Source: Streptomyces physcomitrii | GTDB taxonomy: Bacteria; Actinomycetota; Actinomycetes; Streptomycetales; Streptomycetaceae | Direction of reading: 5' to 3' | Assembly (NCBI RefSeq): GCF_012273655.1 | Contig: NZ_JAAWWP010000010.1 | Location: 62,001 to 126,000 of the forward strand | Length of the DNA stretch: 64,000 nucleotides | In this document: positions 33,086 to 41,781 of the stretch, in pieces | How positions within the stretch are numbered: position 1 is the stretch's first letter | Layout of the letters: each line of letters starts with the position of its first letter | Position numbers and translations under genes: made by a program | The notes under the pieces: model-generated | What the model was told of the DNA's origin: nothing | What the model saw: the letters and a program-made list of their open reading frames with translations, nothing else | The model's database searches: none

Positions 33086-33988
33086 ATGCTGTCACTGACA
33101 ACGGGCCTCGCCCCCCTGGTCCTCGCGGGCCTGCTCGGCTGGACCGGCGCGGTGAAGGCCTTCAGCAAGGGCACCGCCCGGACCGCGCCGAAGACGGCCC
33201 TGGCCCGGCTGCTGCGCAGCAGCGACCGCGCCACGACCGTGCTGCGCGCCACCGGCGGGGTCGAACTCGCCCTCGCAGCAAGCCTGTTGGCCGTACCCGC
33301 GACTCCGGCGCCCGGGGCGGCGACCGCGCTCCTCGGGGCCGGTTTTCTCGGCTACCTCGGCTACGGGCGCCTGAAGGCGCCGGAGTCCTCCTGCGGCTGC
33401 TCGGCGGACGAGAACGTTCCCGTCACCTGGCGGTCCTTCGCCCGCGCCGGACTGGTCCTCGCCGGGGGCGTCGCGGCGGCCCTCGCGGACGCCTCTTGGT
33501 GGTCGGCGCTCGGGGACCGCCCGGCCGCGGGGCCGGTGTTCCTCGCGGTCTCGGCGCTCGTCCTGTTCGCGCTCTCGGCGGACCTGGACCGCTGGTGGCT
33601 GCTGCCGCTGCGGCGCACCCGGCTGCGGGTCTTCGGACATCCGCTGCTCGGCGGCGCCCCGGGCGAGCAGGTGCCGGTGGCCGCGACGGTCGAACTCCTG
33701 GAGAACTCCCTCGCCTGGCAGGCCGCCGCACCGGTCGTCCGCTCCGCCCTGCTGGACCACTGGGAGGAGGAGGGCTGGCGGATCCTTCTCTACTCGGGGG
33801 TGTACGGCTCGGGTGGAGACGCCCGCCCGGTGCAGGTGGTCTTCGCCCTGGACGCCACCGCCGGACGCGACACCCCCGGCGACCCGATGGTCCGCGTCAG
33901 CTACGTCGACGCGGACACCGGCCAGGCCCTCGCCGCCGAGGAACTGCAGACGGTGCCCCGCCGCTCGGCCCTGCCGATGGCGGGCTGA
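33086..33988 (+). CDS. MauE/DoxX-like redox-associated membrane protein
   Basis: 300 residues. Several TM segments (LAPLVLAGLLGWTGAVKAF, GVELALAASLLAVPATPAPG, ALLGAGFLGYLGYG, AGLVLAGGVAAALADA) of the MauE/DoxX fold with a CGC motif in ESSCGCSADEN. A soluble C-terminal domain of about 130 residues follows (VAATVELLENSLAWQAAAPVV, VQVVFALDATAGRD). MauE acts in maturation of disulfide-rich methylamine dehydrogenase, so this protein could handle cysteines of the 31876 product. Confidence 0.75.
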   Translation: MLSLTTGLAPLVLAGLLGWTGAVKAFSKGTARTAPKTALARLLRSSDRATTVLRATGGVELALAASLLAVPATPAPGAATALLGAGFLGYLGYGRLKAPESSCGCSADENVPVTWRSFARAGLVLAGGVAAALADASWWSALGDRPAAGPVFLAVSALVLFALSADLDRWWLLPLRRTRLRVFGHPLLGGAPGEQVPVAATVELLENSLAWQAAAPVVRSALLDHWEEEGWRILLYSGVYGSGGDARPVQVVFALDATAGRDTPGDPMVRVSYVDADTGQALAAEELQTVPRRSALPMAG

Positions 33989-34010
33989 GCGCGGGCACGA
34001 CACAAGGGTT

Positions 34011-34063
34011 CCCCCGGCCTGCGGGCCGGGGGGCGGCTCCCTGGGCCCGCGGGCCCAGGGAGC
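34011..34063. terminator. Two consecutive hairpins after the MauE-like gene
   Basis: The first (34011-34032) has a 9-bp CCCCCGGCC/GGCCGGGGG stem with a 4-nt loop. The second (34036-34063) is a 28-bp perfect palindrome with GCTCCCTGGGCCC as its left arm. Strong bidirectional terminators between convergent genes. Confidence 0.75.
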
Positions 34064-34189
34064 GAGCGGGGCCGGACCTGCGGCGGCTGGTCCGGCCCCG
34101 TGTCATGCCGTCCGCGGGATGGGCGGCGGCCGGGGCGAGGGGCGGGGCGGGTGCGTCGGGCGACGTGCCGTCGGTGCGACCTGCCGTCA

Positions 34190-34316
34190 GCGGCCTGCCG
34201 CCGGAGCGGTCCGCCGCTGGTGCGGTCCGCCGCTGGTGCGACGTGCCGGTCACCGCGACCGAACACCTCACCGCGACCGCACCTCACTGCGACCGGCCGT
34301 CACCACGACCGGGCCG
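34190..34316. repeat. Degenerate tandem-repeat tract
   Basis: Non-coding stretch. It holds two perfect copies of a 16-bp unit (GCGGTCCGCCGCTGGT, 34206-34237) and four variants of CACYRCGACCG spaced 15-20 bp (34251 to about 34313). It lies after the MauE terminators and before the end of the convergent gene. Function unknown. Confidence 0.6.
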
Positions 34317-34727
34317 TCAGCGCGACTTGCCGTCCTCGGAAGGCTCCTTGGGGTCGACTCCCGTGTACGCGCTGCTGTCCTTGCCACCGCTCGGCCGCCC
34401 GGAGCGGCCGCGCTCGCCGTGGCTGTGGTGGCCCTTGCCCGAGGAGCGGGCGGCGCGTTCCTCCCCGCCCCGAGAGGGGCTCTCGCCGGTCTTGTCGGAG
34501 GGGGCGAGGCTCGCCTTGCGGGCCGCCTCCTTCTCCGCGGGCGGAGTGCGCCGGCTCTCGTCGCTCTCGGGCGCGTACTTTCCGGCGTGGAAGGAGCGGT
34601 GCGCGCTCGGATTGCTCTCCTGCTTCTCCGCGTCGATGTCGGGGGACCAGCCGTGCTGCTCGGTCCCTCTGTGCTCGCTGGGCCCCTCGCCGTGCCGGGG
34701 GTGGGAGCGCTTCGGCGTCTTCGGCAT
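34317..34727 (-). CDS. Hypothetical hydrophilic protein
   Basis: 136 residues, almost entirely polar and charged (MPKTPKRSHPRHGEGPSEHR and similar), with no hydrophobic core; predicted disordered. It contains GWSPDIDAEKQESNPSAHR and a His/Gly/Arg-rich end. I do not recognise a family. Proteins of this composition in Streptomyces are often stress- or hydrophilin-like, but that is only a guess. Confidence 0.55.
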   Translation of the reverse strand: MPKTPKRSHPRHGEGPSEHRGTEQHGWSPDIDAEKQESNPSAHRSFHAGKYAPESDESRRTPPAEKEAARKASLAPSDKTGESPSRGGEERAARSSGKGHHSHGERGRSGRPSGGKDSSAYTGVDPKEPSEDGKSR

Positions 34728-35031
34728 GGCGCCTCCCGATCAGATCGTCTCCCTCCACCCTCCCACTGCCGACGGCCTGCGTCATCCGCTCGCCGGGCGG
34801 GGGTACGGGCCCGAGGCCGCCGGGTCACCCGCGCCTTCCTCTCCTCCCCTCAACCCGCGCTCCCGGCCGCCTGGTTGCGGTGGCCCGCGGGAACTCAATG
34901 AACGCAAGCTAGGCGCCGCCCCGCGGCTTCGCGAGCATGCTCAGCACTCGGTCCCGGGACGGGCCGGGTGAGCAGCTCCGCTCCATTCCGCATGCCCGGG
35001 GCATCCGGCCCCGCCGAGCACAGGGAGAGCC

Positions 35032-36081
35032 GTGACCCTCCGCAGAACCACCCGGACCAGCACCCCCGCGGCCCGCCGCGCGCACACCCCCAGGACCTTC
35101 CGCACCGCCGCGCCCCGAACCCTCTTCGCCGCGCTGGCCGCCCTCGGCTGCCTGACGGCCGGCCTGACCGCACCGGCCGCCGCGAGCGCGAAGGCGTACG
35201 AGAGCGCGGGCACCGGCTCCACGCACCGGCCGGGGCAGACCCAGAGCGACGGCTGCGGGCAGCAACCGCCCGTGCCGCCGGGCGAGTCGACCCGCCGGAC
35301 CCTCACCTCCGGCGGTCACGAGCGCTCCTACCTCGTCCACCTGCCCGCCTCCTACGACCCCGGCGAACCGCAGCCGGTGGTGCTGTCCTTCCACGGGCAC
35401 GGGCGCACCTCCGAGTACCAGGAGTCGCTGACGGAGATGTCCGCCCTCGACGCCCTCGTGGTGTACCCGCAGGGCCTGACCGGCACCGACGGCGAGAGCG
35501 CCTGGCAGGGCGCCCCCTACTCGGCGGAGGCGGACGACGTGGCGTTCACCGGCGAGCTGCTCGACCTCCTGGAGGCGCAGTTCTGCGTCGACACCTCCCG
35601 GGAGTACGCGGCGGGCAAGTCCAACGGCGGCGGCTTCGCCGGGCTCCTCGGCTGCCGCCTCTCCGCGCGCCTCGCCGCGGTGGCACCGGTCTCCGGCGCC
35701 TTCTATCCGCAGGGCGGCCCCTGCGAGCCCGAACGCCCCGTCCCCGTACTGGACTTCCACGGGCAGCAGGACACCACCATCCCCTACACCGGGGACCCCG
35801 CGAAGGGACTGCCGCCGCTCCAGGACTGGCTCACCGGCTGGGCCTCCCGCGAGAACTGCGACGCCGCCCCCGAGACCACCGCGCCCTGGCCCAATGTCAG
35901 CCGCCAGCGCTGGACGGGCTGCGCCGAGGGGTCCGAGGTGGTCCACTACGCCGTCTCCGACCTCGGCCACGACTGGCCCAGCACCACCCCCAACGAGGAC
36001 TCCGAGGTCCCGACGACCTTCGACGCGACGCCGCTCATCTGGGAGTTCTTCCAGCAGCACCGGCTGGAGCCGGGAGCCTGA
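35032..36081 (+). CDS. Secreted PHB-depolymerase/feruloyl-esterase (LpqC-like) alpha/beta hydrolase
   Basis: 349 residues from GTG with SD AGGGAGA. A long basic n-region and a hydrophobic segment (TLFAALAALGCLTAGLTAPA) form a signal peptide. Catalytic core: oxyanion VVLSFHGHGRTSEYQ, nucleophile Ser in AAGKSNGGGFAGLLGCRL, Asp in VPVLDFHGQQDTTIPY and His in SDLGHDWPST. Four or more Cys suggest disulfides. Extracellular esterase for polyesters or feruloylated polysaccharide; exact substrate open. Confidence 0.85.
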   Translation: MTLRRTTRTSTPAARRAHTPRTFRTAAPRTLFAALAALGCLTAGLTAPAAASAKAYESAGTGSTHRPGQTQSDGCGQQPPVPPGESTRRTLTSGGHERSYLVHLPASYDPGEPQPVVLSFHGHGRTSEYQESLTEMSALDALVVYPQGLTGTDGESAWQGAPYSAEADDVAFTGELLDLLEAQFCVDTSREYAAGKSNGGGFAGLLGCRLSARLAAVAPVSGAFYPQGGPCEPERPVPVLDFHGQQDTTIPYTGDPAKGLPPLQDWLTGWASRENCDAAPETTAPWPNVSRQRWTGCAEGSEVVHYAVSDLGHDWPSTTPNEDSEVPTTFDATPLIWEFFQQHRLEPGA

Positions 36082-36121
36082 GAGGAGCGGGCGGGCGCGC
36101 GAAGCCCGGCAGGCGCGCCTG

Positions 36122-36181
36122 CCCGCTCGCCTCACCTCTCCGCCGGTAGCACCCGCCCGCTCGTCTCGCTTCTCCGCCGGT
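36122..36181. repeat. 26-bp imperfect direct repeat
   Basis: Two copies, 36122-36147 and 36156-36181, identical at 23 of 26 positions (CCCGCTCG...TCTCCGCCGGT), in the intergenic region between convergent genes. No coding role. Confidence 0.7.
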
Positions 36182-36245
36182 GAGCGCGCCTCACCGAAGA
36201 GCACACCCCGTGACGTCTCATTACACCTCGTGACGAACAACCCCG

Positions 36246-36878
36246 TTACGCCTGCCCGCCCCGCCCCCGGGCCCGCCGCTCCCGTACGTACTCGGCCTCC
36301 GCCTCCGCGACCGACTCGGCCTGCTCCCGCTTCAGCTCCAGGGACTCCACGGCATGGCCGTAGGCCTCGTTCGGCTCGGGCAGCGGCTCCTCGCGCTGCC
36401 AGGCGCCGACGCACTCCACGGCGTGGCTGAGGATGCCGCGCAGCACCCACGCGCGGGAGCGGGCAGAGGCGCGGCCCCGGTAGGCGTACTCCAGGCCGGA
36501 CTGCCAGGCGTCCAGCAGGTCCAGGCTCTGGTGGAGGCGGGCGCGCAGGGCCTCGTCGCGGAGGACGCCGACGGCAATGCGCGCGGGGGCGGTGAGGTCC
36601 TCCAGCTTCTGGTCCCAGGTCCGCTCGGCGGCGTCGGACTCGGCGAACTCCTCGGTGTCCGGCGCGAGTTCGTGGGGCCCGGGCACCTCGCGGACGTGCC
36701 GCTGGAGCTTGCCGAAGGTGTCGGACAGCGTGGCCATCGCGACGTCCTGCTTGGCGTCCAGACGCGCCTGGCGCTCGGCCGCCAAGGCTCTGGACTGCGC
36801 CTGCCGCGTACCGAAGTAGCCGGCCCCCGCGCCCACCAGAGCACCGACGAGTCCGGACACAGGAGAGAGCCAGTCCAC
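36246..36878 (-). CDS. Hypothetical membrane-anchored coiled-coil protein
   Basis: 210 residues from GTG at 36878 (SD-like GAGGGGCGGGG). N-terminal Gly/Ala-rich TM-type segment VSGLVGALVGAGAGYFGT is followed by a mostly helical soluble part (RALAAERQARLDAKQDVAMA, LHQSLDLLDAWQSGLEYAYR) and a charged end. I do not recognise the family. The frame stays open into the RNase P RNA gene, but that extension cannot be coding. Confidence 0.65.
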   Translation of the reverse strand: MDWLSPVSGLVGALVGAGAGYFGTRQAQSRALAAERQARLDAKQDVAMATLSDTFGKLQRHVREVPGPHELAPDTEEFAESDAAERTWDQKLEDLTAPARIAVGVLRDEALRARLHQSLDLLDAWQSGLEYAYRGRASARSRAWVLRGILSHAVECVGAWQREEPLPEPNEAYGHAVESLELKREQAESVAEAEAEYVRERRARGRGGQA

Positions 36879-36979
36879 GGGTCCCCGCCCCTCTTGGTCT
36901 GCCGACCTTGTTCCGCCGGCCTTGATCTGCCGACCTTGACCTGCTGACGGATCTGGTCGGGTCCGGGCCGGAGTTGAGC

Positions 36980-37395
36980 GGCAGACGAGTCGGGCTGTAC
37001 GCCGGGTTCTGTCGCCCGGGTGCCTCGCGGCGCCCGGGGAGACGGCCATCCATCTAGGGCCGGTGTTGCCACCGGCCTCGTGCGGTCTACCCGCGGACTC
37101 GGGCGGGCCGCCCTCGTACATCCGCGCAGGGCCGCGACCGCGGCCCCTTTTGACCTTGCTCCGGGTGGGGTTTACCTAGCCGCCTGAGTCACCTCAGGCG
37201 CTGGTGGTCTCTTACACCACCGTTTCACCCTTACCGGGTCGTACGGGTACGTCCCGGCGGTCTGTTCTCTGTGGCACTGTCCCGCGGGTCACCCCGGGTG
37301 GCCGTTAGCCACCACCCTGCCCTGTGGAGCCCGGACGTTCCTCGGGAAGCCCCCCGAAGGGGACTCCACGCGGCCGTCCGCCCGGCTCGTCTGCC
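36980..37395 (-). ncRNA. rnpB: RNase P RNA, bacterial class A
   Basis: Transcribed on the minus strand, 5' end near 37395. The terminal P1 helix is seen as GCAGACGAG at one end and CTCGTCTGC at the other. The conserved core is present: GAGGAACGTCCGGGCTCCAC near the 5' end, AGGGTGAAACGGTG in the middle, and ACAGAACCCGGCGTACAG near the 3' end. The GC-rich lengthened stems are those of actinomycetes. Length about 415 nt. The exact ends are estimated from P1. Confidence 0.95.
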
Positions 37396-37480
37396 GTGCC
37401 GCCCATGGTACCCGCCTGCCACCACCTTGCTGCCCGGCGCCCGCGGCCCTGAGTCCCGGGCCGGTGCCGCCGCCGGGCGC

Positions 37481-38485
37481 TCAGGGATGCTCCCGTACGA
37501 CCTCTCCGGCGGGCTTGTCGGTGCGCAGTCCGAGGAAGCGGGGATGGCGGAGCATGCCGTCGCGGGTCCACTCGGTGAAGCCGATCTCCGCGACGAGCAC
37601 CGGCTCGGCCCAGTGGGCGCCGCGTTCGCCGACCGGACCGGCGAACGGCGAGGTGGGGCGGGCGAGTTCGTCGAGGAGGGCGCGGATGCGGAGCAGGGCG
37701 GTGTGGTCGAAGCCGGTGCCGACCTTGCCCGCGTACCGCAGGCGGCCGTCCGCGTAGTGGCCGAGGAGCAGCGCGCCGAAGCCGGTGCGGGCGCCCCCGG
37801 CGGTGGTCCAGCCGCCGATGACGAGCTCCTGGCCGCGCCCGCACTTCAGCTTGAGCCAGTCCGGGGAGCGCCGCCGCAGATAGCGCCCCTCGGCCCGCTT
37901 GGCGATCAGGCCCTCCCAGCCGCGGGCGCAGGCCGCCTCGAACTCCGCCGGTCCGGCCTGGTTGCGGTGCGGGGTGAAGCGGATGGGCGGATGGAAGTCG
38001 ACGGCGCGGCGGAGCAGGGACTTGCGGGTGCGCAGCGGCAGCCGGGTCAGGTCGATGCCGTCCAGGCGCAGCAGGTCGAAGACGTAGTACGTGACGGCGA
38101 CGCCACTGGCCCGGGCCCGGCGCGGGTCGGTGAGCTGCATGCGCCGCTGGAGGCGGGCGAAGTCGGTGCGGCCGTGCGCGAAGGCGACGATCTCGCCGTC
38201 CAGGGTGAGGGCCTCGCCGGGCTGGGCGGCGACCGCCTCGGCGATCTCGGGGTAACTCCCCTGCACCGCACGGCCGGTACGGGAGAGCAGCCGGACCCGG
38301 TCCCCGTCGCGGGTGGCCAGGGTGCGGACGCCGTCGAGCTTGCGCTCGAAGAGCCAGCCGGCGCCGAACTCCCGCCGGTCGCTGAGCACCGCCAGCATCG
38401 GCGAGGCCGCCGTCTCGACCGGCGCCGGGGCCACCCCGAGCAGCCGCTGCTGGGCCTCGGGCAGGGCGCGCAGCAGCTCGTTCAT
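37481..38485 (-). CDS. ATP-dependent DNA ligase, LigD ligase-domain type
   Basis: 334 residues. Adenylation motif I with the nucleotidylated Lys in FERKLDGVRTLATRDGDRV, motif III-like TLDGEIVAF, motif IV WEGLIAKR, motif V DWLKLKCGRGQELVIGGW, and a C-terminal OB fold. It corresponds to the ligase domain of LigD used in non-homologous end joining; in Streptomyces the LigD domains are often separate genes. It overlaps the phosphoesterase gene by 4 bp. No Ku or polymerase-domain gene is in the window. Confidence 0.9.
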   Translation of the reverse strand: MNELLRALPEAQQRLLGVAPAPVETAASPMLAVLSDRREFGAGWLFERKLDGVRTLATRDGDRVRLLSRTGRAVQGSYPEIAEAVAAQPGEALTLDGEIVAFAHGRTDFARLQRRMQLTDPRRARASGVAVTYYVFDLLRLDGIDLTRLPLRTRKSLLRRAVDFHPPIRFTPHRNQAGPAEFEAACARGWEGLIAKRAEGRYLRRRSPDWLKLKCGRGQELVIGGWTTAGGARTGFGALLLGHYADGRLRYAGKVGTGFDHTALLRIRALLDELARPTSPFAGPVGERGAHWAEPVLVAEIGFTEWTRDGMLRHPRFLGLRTDKPAGEVVREHP

Positions 38486-39402
38486 GACGCTTCGCGGCCG
38501 GGGGGCGACTGCGCGGTGCTGCTGGACGGCGGTGCATCCCCGCCACCCGTGCGGTCGCCGCCGCTCTCGCGGTCCCTGCCGCTTCCGCTTCGGCCTGCGC
38601 TGCTCTTGCGGTCCCTGCCGCTTCCGCGGTCTCCGCCGCTCCTGCGGTCCCCGCCGCCCGTACGGCCTCCCTCACCTTCCGTGAGGTCTCCCCCACCCCC
38701 CGTACGGTCCTCGCCGACCGTCTCCCAGGTGTCCGCCGGGCGCTCCGGGGTCGACTCGGCGGCCACCTGGCGCAGGGTGCGGCCGGTGCGGGCGGAGCGG
38801 GCCCGTTGCGGGTCGGGGGCGTCGTGGCCGTCGGCGCGGGCGTCCTTCTTCTTCACCAGGAGCCAGGACTCGCGGTCGCCGGAGTCCGGGCCGCCGCGGA
38901 AGCGGGTGAGCGCGTAGCCGCCGTGCAGCTTGGAACCGTGCAGCCGGAAGGTGGCGTGCCCGTGGTCCAGGGCCTCGGCGAAGGTCCGGCCCTTGTCGTC
39001 GGTGCTGCCCGCCAGCGGTTCGTAGGTGCCCTCGTCCCAGACGATCACGGTCCCGGCGCCGTACTCGCCCCGGGCGATCACCCCCTCGAACTCCCGGTAC
39101 TCCATCGGATGGTCCTCGGTGGGCATGGCCAGGCGCTTGTCGTGGATGTCCGCGGAGGGGCCCTTGGGCACGGCCCAGGAGCGCAGGACCCCGTCGACCT
39201 CCAGGCGGAAGTCGAAGTGCATGGCCCTGGCGTCGTGGATCTGCACCGCGAAGACCGGCCTCCCACCGGGTCCCGCGCCCTCGTGGGTGTCGGCGCCGCG
39301 CGGCTCCCGGGTGCGCCGGAAGTGCCGCTTCTCGCGGTACGTGGCCAGCTTGCCGCCCTGCGCCCCGTCGCCGCCGGTGCCGGTTGCTCGGTTCTCGCTC
39401 AC
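38482..39402 (-). CDS. LigD-type 3'-phosphoesterase domain protein
   Basis: 306 residues. The PE domain is about residues 25-190: FAVQIHDARAMHFDFRLEVD (metal-binding His and Asp), VLRSWAVPKGPS, EDHPMEYREFEGVI, GEYGAGTVIVWDEGTYEP and SWLLVKKKDA. It trims 3'-phosphates and ribonucleotides in NHEJ. The last 110 residues are a Gly/Asp/Arg/Ser low-complexity tail (SGGDRGSGRDRKSSAGRSGS). GTG at 39402 is favoured by GGGAGGCGG just upstream; an in-frame start at 39471 is less likely. Confidence 0.88.
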   Translation of the reverse strand: MSENRATGTGGDGAQGGKLATYREKRHFRRTREPRGADTHEGAGPGGRPVFAVQIHDARAMHFDFRLEVDGVLRSWAVPKGPSADIHDKRLAMPTEDHPMEYREFEGVIARGEYGAGTVIVWDEGTYEPLAGSTDDKGRTFAEALDHGHATFRLHGSKLHGGYALTRFRGGPDSGDRESWLLVKKKDARADGHDAPDPQRARSARTGRTLRQVAAESTPERPADTWETVGEDRTGGGGDLTEGEGGRTGGGDRRSGGDRGSGRDRKSSAGRSGSGRDRESGGDRTGGGDAPPSSSTAQSPPGREAS

Positions 39403-39495
39403 GTCCGCCGCCTCCCGCCGGGCCCTGCCGCCTCCTGCCTCCACTGTCACGCGCCTCGGCGGCGCCCGCACGGCACGCGGGCCGCACGCGGGGTG

Positions 39496-40440
39496 TCAGG
39501 TGAGCACCGTCACCGCGTACGCGGTCGCCTCGGCGAGGAGTTCCTCCTGGTGGGCGGCGTCCTCGGCGGGCTTGCTCGACATGAGGGCGAGGAGGAGCGG
39601 GGCGGACTTCGGGGGGTACAGGACGGCGATGTCGTTGAGGGTGCCGTAGTCGCCGGTGCCGGTCTTGTCGGCGACGGTCCAGCCGCGCGGGACGCCGGCC
39701 CGGATGCGGCGGGCGCCGGTGGTGTTGCGCTCCAGGAGGTCGCGGAGGAAGGCGCGCTTGGCGGTGGGCAGGGCGCCGCCGAGCAGGATCTTGCGGTAGC
39801 TGGTGCCGAAGGCGCGGGGCGAGCTGGTGTCGCGGGGGTCGCCGGGGGTGGCCTCGGTGATCGCGGGTTCGGTCCGGTCCATGCGGGTGACCCGGTCGCC
39901 GAGGCCGCGCGCGTACGCGGTCAGCTCCGCCGGGCCGCCGAGGTCGCGCAGGAGCAGATTGCCCGCCGTGCCGTCGCTGAACCGTACGGCTGCGTCGCAG
40001 AGTTGACGGATCGTCATGCCGGAGTCGAGATGGCGGGCGGTGACCGGGGCGTGCTTCATCAGGTCGTCCTCGGTGTACCGCACGAGGGTGTCCAGATGCG
40101 AGAGCGGGTTCCGGTCCAGGACCGCGGCGGCCGCCAGCGCCTTGAAGGCCGAGCAGAAGGCGAACCTCTCGTCCGGGCGGTGGGCGATCGTGGCGCCGGT
40201 GCCCGTGTCGAGCGCGTACAGACCGAGCCGGGCGCCGAACTTCCGCTCCAGGGCCATGAGTCGGACGCGTTGCTTGTGCTGCCGCTCCTCTCCGGGACTT
40301 CCGGAAGAGGGGGAGGAAGGGGAGGGGGCGGACGAGGCGGGGGCGCTCTCCTCGGCGCATCCGGCCAGGGGGGCCAGGGGCAGGAGCGCGGCGGCGCCGA
40401 GGAAGGCGCGGCGGCCGAGCGCCGGGGGCGAGGACGTCAT
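39496..40440 (-). CDS. Class A beta-lactamase (lipoprotein, Tat-type signal)
   Basis: 314 residues. The signal GRRAFLGAAALLPLAPLAGC has a twin Arg and a lipobox Cys. Catalytic motifs: CSAFKA (Ser70-x-x-Lys73), SDG in VRFSDGTAGNLLL (motif 130), Glu166 in EPAITEATPGDPRDTS, and KTG in VADKTGTGDYG (234). At position 170 the usual Asn is Thr (EPAIT instead of EPxLN). The domain is complete. Probably a chromosomal penicillinase anchored outside the membrane. Confidence 0.9.
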   Translation of the reverse strand: MTSSPPALGRRAFLGAAALLPLAPLAGCAEESAPASSAPSPSSPSSGSPGEERQHKQRVRLMALERKFGARLGLYALDTGTGATIAHRPDERFAFCSAFKALAAAAVLDRNPLSHLDTLVRYTEDDLMKHAPVTARHLDSGMTIRQLCDAAVRFSDGTAGNLLLRDLGGPAELTAYARGLGDRVTRMDRTEPAITEATPGDPRDTSSPRAFGTSYRKILLGGALPTAKRAFLRDLLERNTTGARRIRAGVPRGWTVADKTGTGDYGTLNDIAVLYPPKSAPLLLALMSSKPAEDAAHQEELLAEATAYAVTVLT

Positions 40441-40684
40441 GGGCTCCCCTCCACGGGTGGGCACCCGGCCCACCTCGATGAACACGGGTGAACTGCGAAG
40501 GTACCAAGCCCGGTTGAGCCGGACGCCCCTGACGAGGCCGGATCGGCGGTTCCCCCGCTCCCCCGCCCCCGGCCCTTGCGGGAGCGAAGCGGGCTGCCGG
40601 GGCGCGGGGCGGGCGTCGTCCGGGCGGTGCCGGGCCGCGTACCCTGGGGGCCGCTCGTCCGCTGTCCTCCCGGGAGATCCGATC

Positions 40685-41491
40685 GTGCTCGTGCTGCTGC
40701 CGCCCTCCGAAGGAAAGGCCTCCTCCGGGCGGGGTGCCCCGCTGAAGCTGGAGTCGCTGTCCCTGCCGGGGCTGACGGCCGCGCGGGAGGCGGTGCTCGC
40801 GGAGCTGGTCGAGCTGTGCGCGGCGGACGAGGAGCGGGCCCGCCGGGTGCTCGGCCTCAGCGAGGGCCTGCGCGGGGAGGTCGCGAAGAACGTCGAGCTG
40901 CGCACCGCCGGGGCGCGCCCGGCCGGGCAGATCTACACGGGTGTCCTCTACGACGCCCTGGACCTGCCGAGCCTGGACGCGGCGGCGAAGCGGCGGGCCG
41001 CGCGTTCGCTGCTGGTCTTCTCGGGGCTGTGGGGCGCGGTGCGCACCGGCGACCGGATCCCCTCGTACCGGTGCTCCATGGACGTCAAGCTGCCCCGGCT
41101 CGGGGCGCTGGGCGCGCACTGGCGGCCCGCGCTGGCCGAGGCGGTCCCGGAGGCGGCGGGCGGCGGGCTCCTGCTCGACCTGCGCTCCTCCTCCTACGCC
41201 GCCGCCTGGAAGCCGCAGGGGGAGCTGGCCGCGCGTACCGCGACGGTGCGGGTGCTGCACGCGCAGATCGACCCGGCCACCGGGGCTCAGAAGCGCTCGG
41301 TGGTCAGCCACTTCAACAAGGCGACCAAGGGGCGCCTGGTACGCGATCTGCTCGGCGCGGGCGCCGCCCCGAAGAACCCCGCGGCCCTCGTGGCGGTGCT
41401 GCGGGACCTGGGCCATGTGGTCGAGGCACGGGAACCGGCGCGGGCCGGGCAGCCCTGGGCGCTGGACGTCGTGGTGACGCAGATCCACTGA
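40685..41491 (+). CDS. yaaA: YaaA family peroxide-stress protein
   Basis: 268 residues from GTG. Family hallmarks: VLVLLPPSEGKASSG at the N-terminus, AGQIYTGVLYDALDL, LLVFSGLWGAVRTGDRIPSYR, LLLDLRSSSYAAAW and VVSHFNKATKGRLVRDLL. In E. coli YaaA lowers free iron under peroxide stress. The DNA-binding properties reported for relatives are not testable here. Single gene. Confidence 0.9.
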   Translation: MLVLLPPSEGKASSGRGAPLKLESLSLPGLTAAREAVLAELVELCAADEERARRVLGLSEGLRGEVAKNVELRTAGARPAGQIYTGVLYDALDLPSLDAAAKRRAARSLLVFSGLWGAVRTGDRIPSYRCSMDVKLPRLGALGAHWRPALAEAVPEAAGGGLLLDLRSSSYAAAWKPQGELAARTATVRVLHAQIDPATGAQKRSVVSHFNKATKGRLVRDLLGAGAAPKNPAALVAVLRDLGHVVEAREPARAGQPWALDVVVTQIH

Positions 41492-41781
41492 AGCAGGGGT
41501 CCACCGGAGCAGGGGATCACCGGAGCAGGAGATTCACCGGAGCGGGGGATCCCCCCCCCAAGCAGGGGACGCGCCTCCCACTTCTCGTTCCTTTCCTCCA
41601 ACTCCCTTTCCTTTAGGGGTGGTTGACACCCCAATCGCCCTCTCGCCGGGGCAACTCCGAGCCGCCACAATGCCGTACACGCACGGGGCGGGCGGGCCGA
41701 GAGCCCGTACTCCCGCACGGTTCCACGCCCGAAAGCGCACGGACGGTGAGAGCAACCACGGCGAGTGGAGAAGGAGTTCTC

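Noticed and set aside
36879..37121. Upstream extension of the hypothetical gene 36246-36878 in the same open frame
   Set aside because: It runs into the RNase P RNA gene. The residues there are a translation of the RNA, and a GTG with an SD exists at 36878.
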